From Gymnorhina tibicen (taxonomy: Eukaryota > Chordata > Aves > Passeriformes > Artamidae): 64,000 nucleotides of DNA. Shown piece after piece: positions 50,842-60,526 of the stretch; position 1 is the first letter of the stretch, and every line of letters starts with the position of its first letter. A model generated the notes under the pieces. It saw only the letters and a list, made by a program, of their open reading frames with translations, ran no database searches and had not been told where the DNA came from. The stretch covers positions 1,848,693 through 1,912,692 of the forward strand of contig VXAZ01018985.1 in the NCBI GenBank assembly GCA_013399875.1. Direction: 5' to 3'. The position numbers and the translations under genes are program-made.

Positions 50842-52082
50842 CCTAACCCCTTTTTTTCCCCCCCCACAATATTAAGACCAATTATATTATACACCAAATA
50901 GCAAGCTATCAGTGTAGTTTGAATCAGCTGAGAAAAATACAGATTCATCACAGACTTTTAAATTCATCTCAACTCTAGCCTCAAGCAAGCCTGTTTTTCC
51001 CAACCTCCTCGTTCTGTGAACAGAGTCTGGCACTGGAATTTTAATTTCTGTGATGCTTAGTTGATGTATAGGAGTCAGTGTATATGTATACAATGTGAAA
51101 CTAGCCATTTTCCAGATTACAGATCACGCTGGCAAAAAAGTGACATCATATAATGTGTGACTGACAATGGACTTAGATGGAGGCTGAGATGGGATCACCA
51201 ATCTGATTTACACGTAATTATTACAGTTTGAAATAAGGGCCAACACACAGACCACTTCATCCCTTCTCTTTTCTTTGTCATGTCCCTGCAGTATTTTATT
51301 TCAATCACTTGAATATTTAATCCAAGCATCTCATCATTTACTGTTTATTATACTTGAGGACAAGTCCATAGTTGAGATGCATTGTTCAGACTCATTGATA
51401 GATATTTCTGTGAGTTTTTCCCAAAACATCTTAGCGAGTTTTGGTCTGAAATAGACTGGTATTGTAGGACCAGGCAGATTCTGCTGCACTGAATCAATGT
51501 ACAAATGGCTGTCCTTGCACAAAACAGAAGGCATAAAGGCCTACAGAGTTCAGTTAAAGAAAATCATCAAATATTCTCCCACACTTGTAAATCCAAAAGA
51601 CGGTCTTAATGCTGAAAAGCTTCTGACAACATTCAGTTGTGGATGATGTTGGGGTTTTTATATTTTATTTAGAAGAGAGCATTTCCCATTGGCAAAAGAC
51701 AGAGAGAACAGAAAGTTTCTGTGACTGATGGAACTGATCGTTTGGAAAGTGCATATTTGGACAGATGCAATAGGTAATTTGGAGATGAAGCCAAATAAAT
51801 GTACTCAGAATGTTTTCTGAAGAAATCTAGCCACTTGGAAAAAAAACCACCAGGAGGAATATAGGGTGGATAAAGCTGATCTTTAAATTCATTCTACTGT
51901 CTTTTTGAATCAGATAAATCCATGATTTTGAGTTCTGTCCAAAAGAGAAGATTGACATTCTTTCAGTAGACAGTATTTAAAAAAAAACCACCTGGAAATC
52001 TTTTCAGTTATACGTTCAAGATGATATAAGAAGTTCAGTTTAGGTCATAGCAATTGAGAGAAAATTTTCAGAGCTGGAAATT
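50842..52082. other. Non-coding DNA, no gene seen
   Basis: No exon, RNA gene or transposon was recognised. Confidence 0.5.
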
Positions 52083-52131
52083 CACCTCTTTACTGCTCAG
52101 TTTTCTCATCTTTAAAAGGGGAGTAGGGAGT
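52083..52131 (+). repeat. MIR-like SINE core remnant
   Basis: CTCTTTACTGCTCAGTTTTC followed by TCATCTTTAAAAGGGGAGTA matches the conserved MIR core phrase 'cctcagtttcctcatctgtaaaatggggata' with several changes. MIR-type core SINEs are old amniote repeats that survive in birds only as short fragments. Confidence 0.5.
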
Positions 52132-52210
52132 AGTATTTAGCTTGTGACAAACGTAAAAATTGAGTTTTACATGTTTTCAATGAGAGCAGCCAGGTAAGTA
52201 TGAATGATTG

Positions 52211-52263
52211 CCTCAGTTTTACAGATGCAGTAACTGAAGCTGAGAAATGTTTCGGTAAGTTGA
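52211..52263 (-). repeat. MIR-like SINE core remnant, opposite strand
   Basis: CCTCAGTTTTACAGATGCAG followed by TAACTGAAGCTGAGAAATGT and TTCGGTAAGTTG resembles the reverse complement of the same core, 'cattttacagatgaggaaactgaggcacagagaagttaagtaacttg'. It lies about 80 bp from the plus-strand fragment. Confidence 0.5.
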
Positions 52264-55200
52264 AAATAGTGAAAAGGAAAGCGGTTTTGTCTCTTTGTGG
52301 TAAATTCTTGTAGTGGTCATGGTAGTAAAATTGGACTGCCCCCTCCAACAATTCAATTTTTACCTTCCTTAAAGAAATGAAAAACTGTTTTGTTCCTTCT
52401 CTGGCTCTTGCTTCACATTTTAAGGCATTTTTCATGCTCATTGTACTGGTCTCTAAATTTGTTCTCTTTGGCAATTTATGATGATTTTGTCTCTTTATGC
52501 ACAAAACAGAGGAAAATGTTGATTTTTTTTTTATATAAGTTACAGTGAATTTGAAATATTGAGGACAGTACAAATACATTTTTATTAGTAAACTGTGCAA
52601 ACATGACATGGACATCCTAGAGGGTGTGTGTGGAGTGCAAGTAATACCAACGTATCTTTTTCTCTCAAAGTATATTATATCACCACAGGGACACTTTAAA
52701 ATCAAACCTTTCAAAGTTTTCAGATATTTTAGTGGCATGCACATTTATGGCTAGCAATTAAACACAGGAATTATGGATAGAATGCAATTGGAAGTGAAAA
52801 TCTAAAAAGTCTGCACTGATCTAAAAAGACAGCCTGATGCAAAGCATCATCTCCCAAAGGCCCTTATGTCTACGTAGTTTTGAAACATACACTAAACCAG
52901 CTGCCAAACCTGGCTTTTAAATAGAGGCTACAAAAAAGGTGTTCTGCATTTTCAGTGCATGCCACTTTACAAAGGAGGGAAGAACTGTCTGGCTGCCATA
53001 TAGTACAGCAAAAGGGAGCCAGCTTGCAAGTGATTAGAATAATGAAACTGGAAAGGATTAGCTACATTATCCAAACATGAAGCAATAGGCTAGTCAAACT
53101 AATCCCTGAGGAATAGTTAAAGGAAACAAATGACATGATAGACATAAGGTTACTTCTCAGTAAGATAGCATTAGAGCATGTGGTACTGCTCACATATTTT
53201 CTGAAAGCACATGCAAGATATGCAAGCAGGAAGAAGGTAAGCCGATGTGTCTGTGTGACAATATTGAGCTACTTTTATTTCAGATTCTGCATCTTATCTG
53301 ACTTTTAAAAATAATTAAAGTGTTATTAGACTGACTGATATCAATGGAACATCCACATCCTGTGGAGTCCTTAATTGCAGGAAAAGAAGGGTAATGATCC
53401 AGATTTTAATATGACTGTGTCTATTGTGCCCTGTTGGAAGAATTCATTATGCAATGAGTGTATATTTTTTCCTCATATTTAATTATTTTGAAACCGTAAG
53501 AAGTAACTCCAGTGCTAATTGCAACATTTCTGTTTTAGAAGAACAAATCAGCCCCAAATATTTTTTCTTTCATAAAAACTCATCATATGTGGAAATGATG
53601 CCCCAGCTCTATATTTATATATTTCCAGATTTCTTTCCATACAGAAATTCGAGTTATAAATTATTGTTAGACTTATTAACATCAAGCACCATGAAAACAA
53701 GGCATGTAGCTAGTATTTCTTGAAAGACCTAATTGAAATTCCGGAAGGGTAAAGGAGTCCTTCCAAATTCATATATATGTCACAACTGGGAATGCAAAGT
53801 AGGGGTAAGGGCTGCATTCCCATTGAAGTTACCATGTGTACATGGAAGGCCTTAGATTCAGGGCAAAACAAAACTAAGTTGTGACTAATAATCCTTTAGA
53901 TGACTTCAGGGTGCACTGCAGGTGTGGTCTTTAATCCAGGAGGGAGAAGGGCTCCGGCAGAGCTGTAGACCTCTACTCAGCATGCATCTTGCATGAACTA
54001 ACTCACTCACATTCACTCATCTCATGTAATGAGCCCAAATGGCCATCTTTCTTGCCCTTCAAGCCAAGCACAAAAATCACTCATCATACAGTTCTTGACT
54101 GCAGAAGGGAGTTTTAGGGAACATGGAATATCAAGTACTATGCTGTACCAGAGTCCTCAGTGGTTTACAGTATTTCTGACTGTATTTCTAATAGGATAGG
54201 ATATTTCTGTTAAGATAGGATATTCTGAAGGATATCAAAGTCCTTCAATGGATGATTATTAATTACTCTGCCTAAGAAGTTTCTTAACCATGATCAATTA
54301 GTTACTGGCTTCTGTGCTGTCACTTGAGGGTGCACAATTTTACCACATTTTTCCTCAGTTTAATGAGGTGCTGAGTATTCTCATTGTTCATATTCAAATC
54401 TCATCTTGTTAAAGATCCAATAATCAATTGACTTCAATAACGTTCTTTGACAATGATTTCCCCAGGTTAATTGTATATGCTATCTAAAAAGTATTTCCTT
54501 TCACTTTTTATTAGCTGCTTTATAAAAGTATTTTTTGTAACCTTTTAAGAAGAGCTGAATTTCAGAAGAGCTTATCAGGTTCTGAAGGAGTGTAATCATC
54601 CATTCCTAACCAAGTGATATATTAGATCATTTATTTGTGGCAAGACAGACATTTCAATAGTGCTTATTGTTTCCCATAATGAAAGGTTTAAATCTTCCTT
54701 TAGGTTCCTCTGAAATTTAATTTTTGTAGATGAAGACAAGCCAGTTTGTGTAAGATTTTTTTTTTCAGGGTTTCAGAAATCCCAAACTGTTAATGATATT
54801 TTTCCACTCTCTAACTCTATGTTGTGAAAAAAAAAGAGGTGGAGGAAATCAAGTACAATAGAAGCTTTCATGCACCTCACCTTTAAAAACAATAAATTCC
54901 TTCCCTTTTGCAGGATTATTTATTGAGCTGTTTAGTCACTGAAAAGGGATTTTATCATACACTCTTCACCACTCATGAAAACTGCATCCTATTGTATTTA
55001 TGAATTTACATTTGGTAGAACTGCACAATACAAGTGAAACATTTCTGTCCTTGACCAAGTTAACCCCAGAAATGCCTTTCTACAGGAGAACTAAGGTTCT
55101 CTGGATGTGTTAAAAGCCAGAGGGACTTCTGTGTGAATCCCTTCTACCTACATTTAAGAGGTTTTTTGCTGGGGAATATAGCTTACCTTAATTAAGAAGA

Positions 55201-57781
55201 CCACTATGTTACTGAAATATATTTATTGTCAGTACAATATATCTATATTTAATTTAAATACTTAGTATCATTGGTATAGAGTAATAGAAGTCTGTATCCT
55301 GCAGTCCTTAGATAGCATTCACACTATCAAACAGTACAGCTTCCATGGCTGTAACACCATAGTTCCTTCCTGCTGTTGAGTTTTCAGTCCAGGAAAATAT
55401 GTGCTGTCTGTTCTCATCTCCAATGCATTTGGAGGTCATGGACAAAGGCCTGAACAAAATTTACTCTGAGAAAATCAATAATGATTTATGATATCTGACT
55501 TCAAAAAATGTTGTTTCATAAAAGTGATAGACAATAAAGCACTAATCTACTAAGACGACTCTGGGTTCCAGTTCACCTTTTATTTTATTTTCCAGCAGCC
55601 AAAGCACTATACGGCGAAACAGCTATTGAGTTCTCTGGAGAAGTTGCCTCATTTTTCAAACACACTGAATTCATCAGCAAGCTGGCAATTTCACAACATG
55701 TTATGAAATTATTCAGAAAATACTATTGGAATATTCAGAAAGTGTTACTCTTTCAGCTGCACTAATGGCTCAGATCCTGGAAGGCAAAGTAATTTGACTC
55801 CAAAACTTTAAAAAGAAATCTAATGATACATAAACTAATCTCAGGATTTGAAGGCACAAGCCATGATTTTTACACCGTTCAGTCTGACAGTGCTGCTATT
55901 AGTGGTGTATAGTGGGCAAGGGAGCAGGTGTTTAAGAAGATTGCAAACAGCAATATTTTTTTCTTCTTCCACCTGAAAGGAGAGTGGTTTATTCAGAGAA
56001 GACTGCCTGGGTAGTTCCTCATAAAATTTTATAAAAGTTTTTATTCCCTAAAGAACTAGGTTTATTCAGAATTCAGAACTGGGCATGAATGAGGCGTTGC
56101 TGCCCACAAACTGCAGAGGACCAGGAAATTCATTCATCAGTTACCTCTGCTAAAAAGCTTGCCAGGAGTACTTTGGCCCACAAATATGTACATCTGTGTC
56201 TGTTTGAATGTACGTGCCCCTGCCTGTGTCTTTATAGCCGCTCTCCTCAGGATTGCATTCCACCCTCCCCATGTCCTCTCCCAATTACTATTTTCCTCAG
56301 TTTTACAGTGGAATATATGCAGGGATGAACAAGTTAGCCTTGCACTAATATGTGCAGCACTAATTAGCCTAGGAGCAGCATTATTTTGTTAGAATTATAT
56401 CACTTGCAGGATTCACATCTACTTCTTTCCAGTGCCAATCCATGCTTCACAGAGATACTTTTGGTACCTTGGTGTGACAAAATACACCATTGTTGCCATT
56501 CTTTCACTCTTCTGTGATAGACCTTTCATAAAAGGAAACGCTCACAGGTTGCTGCAGTTGTTTATCAAGTTCTGGCACAGTGCCTGACTCCTCTCACTCT
56601 CTCCCCCAGTAAGAAAGGAAAGAAGCTGCATCCTTCTTTCATATTGGAAGAAAACTGCATGACTCATTTTTCTGGGTGTCTGACTGTAATGTAGGTGCTT
56701 TCTACCAGCTGTTCAGCTGGCTCAGTCGTAACACTGACCACATTTGTGTCACTCTATTCTCCTTGCATCAGAGTGTGGACTCTGACTGGACTGAAGGATC
56801 TGCTGAACTGGCAGGTTGTGCTAGGGGTAGCACACTGTCCCTCTGTCCTCATAAAGGCTGGGCCTTCAAGTGTGAAAGTGTTTCAGAGCTGACCACAGCT
56901 CACTTTGTCAGTTATTAGAGCAAATACTTTCCCATTTCATGTCAACTTTTCATGCTAACCAGCACAATGAATTTGAAGGAGTGAACTTCCTCTGACACTG
57001 ACAACAGACATAAAATAGGATCCCTATTCATTATAAGGTAGCACTGATCTGCCTTGTTTCCCTAATTTTCTTTTTCACATATGATCTTTAGGTGCCAGAT
57101 AAAAGCAGGTATAACTCCATAAACTGTAAATATGTTTCAGAGTGTTGCAACTCCACATTTAGAAGCCCTCACAAGACTTTCTATGACTTTTTTTCTACCA
57201 TGTGATCTTATCAAAATTCTTTGCATGAAGTGTAAGTGGTGTTCACAGCTGTGTGTATAATAAAACAAATTAGCATTACTGCTATTGCCTGTGTTCACAC
57301 CTTTAATTTCAATTTTATAAACTAATTCTTTCCTGAAAGCAAGGAAGAATAGCCTCCTTACCTTTCTCATAAAATCTGAAACTCATGTGAGGCTCATGAT
57401 CTACCTTTAAATAATATATTCATTCACTGACTGAGACAGGCATTCTGCATTTTCTTTATGTATTATGCCAATGCAACATATTAAAACATCCATGAAGACA
57501 TGCTGTTTCTGTGCAGAATTTCTAAGAGGTAAACACTGGGTGATTTTCTGGGGATATTGATAATGTTTCCCTGATGTAATGGCATTTGGTTATTTATGTC
57601 ATAAGCTAGATCCCTCCAGATCAGTACAGAAAGTCTCCTGAAAGAGATCTAAGTTTGTAATCTGATGCTGTCATTTTTAAGCTATTTTTGACTACATATA
57701 TATCTAAGAGACTGATTCACAGTTGTTGGAAGAGGTGATGCTTTAACATGTGCAATCTTTTTCGTCAACAGCCTTTATTAT
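52264..57781. other. Non-coding DNA, no gene seen
   Basis: Mostly AT-rich unique DNA. The longest open frame of the window (52112-52744, minus strand, 210 codons) overlaps both MIR-like pieces and continues here. It has no recognisable domain and is judged fortuitous. The 54.5-54.75 kb stretch is of balanced complexity and might be conserved. Confidence 0.5.
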
Positions 57782-57801
57782 TAACCTGTTATCACAGGTT
57801 A
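57782..57801. repeat. 7-bp inverted repeat
   Basis: TAACCTG and its exact reverse complement CAGGTTA are separated by six bases (TTATCA). It is small enough to be chance. Confidence 0.4.
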
Positions 57802-58149
57802 CGCAGCAAATAATGCCTATACTTAAGACTGACTAACAATCTCCACAATAAAACTCTTGCTTATTATATTGTTAGACTTAAACTGTTCAGGATGAACAGA
57901 AGATTCTCATGCCAGACAGCTGTCTTAGGTTCTGTGTTTTGGGAAAATTTCACTTGCAAAAGGTGAAGTTCTTTCCAAGCAAGAAGTTAAGAAAAAATCT
58001 ACTGTTTTGCACACCAGGAATCTTCACTGGAAAAAGATGTCCTCTGACTACTGGTAAACAGAGCAATAGAAAATCAGGAAAAAGTACAGATTGTGCACTA
58101 AATACAGTCATACTGGGCAATGTAGACAACTTTGATGCCATGGCAGGTC
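57802..58149. other. Non-coding DNA, no gene seen
   Basis: AT-rich sequence leading into the GC-rich block. The overlapping frames on both strands here have no family features. Confidence 0.5.
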
Positions 58150-58960
58150 TTTTGGATATCTGATACTTCAGTTGCCTGTCTGTGGGATCTCTTTGGAGTG
58201 AAATGTGGCTCCTGTTTGGCTCACACATTTGGTTTCCTTCCCAGTGGGAGCAAAAGGTGTGAGACCACTGTCAGCCATGCCCACTGGGGCAGAGAGTTCT
58301 GCTCCATGAGGGCAGCCAAGATGGGTGCCATAGGTGACAGCCAGGCTGGCAGGTCAGTGCCACTCCACTTGTCCAACTGAGAGAGCAGGGCAGGGCTGGT
58401 GATGGGGTCTGAGGTCAGTCTCAGCCCAGGAATCACAGTCACTCAGTATCAGGAGGTACATGGCCGGGGTGCAGCTCAGGCAAGGCCTTCCAGGCAGAGT
58501 GGGGAGCCTTTGACAAGGCCCCTTGCAGCACTTCCTCCTCCTGGCTTTGACCAAGGCATGGGAGCTGATCTGAGCACAGGCAGGCAAAGCTCTGGGAGAA
58601 GGAAAGAGGCCACTGACCCAGCAGGTACACTCAGAACCTTGCCAGTGTCCTGCCTAACCTCAAAGAGGAGGTGAATGTAACCACCAGGCTGCCAACCACA
58701 CCTGGTGGCTTGGATACCTCCCAGTGCCACCTACAAGGGTCCCCTTGAAGTGCCATGCCTCAGTGAGGCCACTCTCAGACTCCCCTTGCCTTTGGATGCT
58801 CTGTGGCTCTGGGGTTTGCCCCTTGCCCACTCCTCTCACCCTTCTTCAAGCAGCAACACAAGCACTACCAGCACACACCATTTCCTCCTGCAGTGTTTAG
58901 CTATCTATAGCTGTCTATTCTGCCTGTCCCACTATCCCAGGAACATGCTTGGTTCTTAGT
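58150..58960. other. GC-rich block of unknown nature
   Basis: About 800 bp that is clearly GC-richer than its surroundings and open in several frames on both strands, as expected where stop codons are rare. It contains many CAGG, CCTGCC and GGCAGG words and an inverted pair CCACCAGG/CCTGGTGG near 58681 and 58702. I recognise neither a transposon nor a coding family. An exon cluster, an old LTR or a regulatory island are all possible. Confidence 0.35.
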
Positions 58961-59211
58961 GAAAACCATGAATTCCACTTAAAACATGTTTCTTTTTCAC
59001 ATAGAGGTGAGGCAAGAAAATGAACTTGCTGAAGAAACTTGAAGGCATGTAAGAAAGAGGGAAGGGGTTCAAGAAAGGAAAAGACTTTTATTGATAAGGC
59101 ACTTAGAAGTCCCTTTGGAAAATTGCTTCCTACCAGAATGCCTATATGGGGCTAGAGAAGTCACTTCAGCTTTTTTACAGCTGACTGCTGGACATACGCT
59201 TAATTTTCCAT
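58961..59211. other. Non-coding DNA, no gene seen
   Basis: Short AT-rich stretch between the GC-rich block and the solo LTR. Confidence 0.5.
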
Positions 59212-59217
59212 GTAATC
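59212..59217. repeat. Target-site duplication, left copy (GTAATC)
   Basis: GTAATC stands directly before the LTR edge TGTTGCGG and is repeated exactly after the other edge at 59777-59782. Six bases is the duplication length of alpha- and betaretrovirus-like (ERVK group) integrations. Confidence 0.85.
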
Positions 59218-59421
59218 TGTTGCGGTTTGTGGGTTCTTGCAATGGCATGGCAAGGCACAGCCTTCCCGGAGAGTGCTGCGGGGTGTCTTAGGGAGAACAG
59301 CTGTCCCATTTCCTGTAGCCCTTCCTGGGTGGCCCGCTCCATCCCGGTTAGCCTGCAGGCACCACAACACAATGATGATAAAGGAGGTGAGAAGGCTCCC
59401 CGCATGGGGACCTCAGAAGAT

Positions 59422-59428
59422 CTTTATT
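59422..59428 (-). terminator. Poly(A) signal of the solo LTR
   Basis: AATAAAG on the minus strand, about 150 bases after the TATA-like box, with a GT-containing stretch further on (TTGTGTTGTGGTGCC at about 59374-59360). This spacing gives a plausible R region and supports the minus orientation. Confidence 0.6.
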
Positions 59429-59569
59429 CCATGGTGACTCCCAGAGGCCTAGAGCCAGCACATGTGCTGGCTCCCAAAGGCAGAGCAAGGGGAGCTGGTG
59501 GCATGCTGATCCCCAGAGGCAAAAAAAACACCTTCCCCAAAGCAGAGAGAGTCAGCATATGTCCTGGAG

Positions 59570-59705
59570 CCCCTTATCTTGGGGAAGAAGGGGGCGGAGA
59601 GAGCACATGGCAAATGGTGTCAGAGTACAGGGGCGGTACATGGGCGGAGTTGGGGTAACAGGACCAGTGGGAGAAACCCAAGGGAGTGGTTAGGACTAGG
59701 GGCGG
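59570..59705 (-). promoter_or_regulatory. LTR promoter: TATA-like box with four GC boxes
   Basis: Read on the minus strand, four CCGCCC motifs (GGGCGG on the plus strand at 59592-59597, 59631-59636, 59642-59647 and 59700-59705) lie upstream of AAGATAAGGGG at 59580-59570. GC boxes bind Sp1-type factors. The arrangement is that of a housekeeping-style retroviral promoter, with transcription expected to start near 59545 and run towards lower coordinates. Confidence 0.55.
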
Positions 59706-59776
59706 GGGAAGGGGGAAGACACCTGGAGAGGGCAAGCAATTTAGTAAGGAAAGGAATAGGGAGATACAACACCACA

Positions 59777-59782
59777 GTAATC
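59777..59782. repeat. Target-site duplication, right copy (GTAATC)
   Basis: Exact partner of 59212-59217. It marks the right edge of the solo LTR. Confidence 0.85.
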
Positions 59783-60377
59783 TACTTGATAGCTTGCACA
59801 TTTGTAGAAGTGTTTGGTCTCACAAACTGTTTCTGATTTTAAGGCCATAGGTAACATGGCAAAAAGTATGTGAAGTGACAGAAAATAGTAAATGTCCTGT
59901 GAAACTGAGGATCTAAGCACCTCATTCTGGAACCCAAAATTCATGGATAGCTGGCTCCTTAACCTAAATCTTCTGTTGTTTAGTTTAATTTTTGTAAAAA
60001 TGGATAAAAATAGTACCACTCCATGCAAGTATTTTTAAAGCTTAATTACATTAGGTTTGTGGAACACTGGTGAATGTTTTAAGGAAAATGTTTCATAAGA
60101 AATGAATTTCATTAAGAAATTAATGTTTCATAGCAAACTTCATAATTCTCTACTTAATTCTGGTTTAGTGACAGGCTACAGATGAGGTTGGTCTCACACA
60201 CTCCTTGGAGATACAAAGACAACCTGAATGAACAAAAGACTAAGCTGATGAGCCGACTTGGTAAAATGAGTTACAAAACTTTGTATACTAATCCAGACCT
60301 GTCATGTTCTCCTCTCCCAGTCTATTAAATCTCTTTTACTTGGTCAGAGACAAAGAAGACATTTTGGGAGAGGAAAA
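59783..60377. other. Non-coding DNA, no gene seen
   Basis: AT-rich flank between the solo LTR and the CR1 tails. Confidence 0.5.
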
Positions 60378-60434
60378 GGACTAAGGCCATGAGTTGGGTC
60401 CTATTCAATCCAAACCACTGTATGATTCTCTGAT
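60378..60434 (+). mobile_element. CR1 3' tail remnant, plus strand
   Basis: GGACTAAGGCCATGAGTTGG followed by GTCCTATTCAATCCAAACCA and CTGTATGATTCTCTGA is a diverged form of the CR1 end 'gactagatgacctttaaaggtcccttccaacccaaaccattctatgattctatga'. Only the last ~57 bp remain recognisable. Confidence 0.7.
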
Positions 60435-60477
60435 TTTTTACTGGTACTTATTTTTGATTAGCCCACCAGCAGGATAT

Positions 60478-60526
60478 CATGGAATAGTTTGTGTTGAATG
60501 AGACCTTTAAAGGACTTCTAGATATG
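60478..60526 (-). mobile_element. CR1 3' tail remnant, minus strand
   Basis: TATCATGGAATAGTTTGTGT followed by TGAATGAGACCTTTAAAGGA and CTTCTAGAT is the reverse complement of the CR1 tail with several changes. The sequence beyond it no longer matches. It faces the plus-strand tail ending 43 bp to the left. Confidence 0.7.

Larger units (their letters stand above)
59218..59776 (-). mobile_element. Solo LTR, ERVK-like, 559 bp
   Basis: The terminal bases are TG and CA with inverted TGT/ACA ends, and a perfect 6-bp duplication flanks it. Orientation is minus, judged from signals read on that strand. U3 (right part) carries GC boxes, then AAGATAAGGGG (59580-59570) stands as a TATA-like box. AATAAAG (59428-59422) follows about 150 bases on as the poly(A) signal, then U5 runs to ACCGCAACA at 59218. 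No gag, pol or env sequence adjoins it, so the provirus was lost by recombination between its LTRs. The family name was not determined. The 143-codon plus-strand frame in it is incidental. Confidence 0.85.

Noticed and set aside
52112..52744. 210-codon minus-strand open frame, the longest in the window
   Set aside because: It is unusually long for this base composition, but it overlaps two MIR-like repeat fragments, has no recognisable domain or splice context, and is rich in residues expected from the local composition. Treated as fortuitous unless homologues are found.
59227..59658. 143-codon plus-strand frame
   Set aside because: It lies wholly inside the solo LTR and on the strand opposite to its transcription signals. 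LTRs of this kind do not code.
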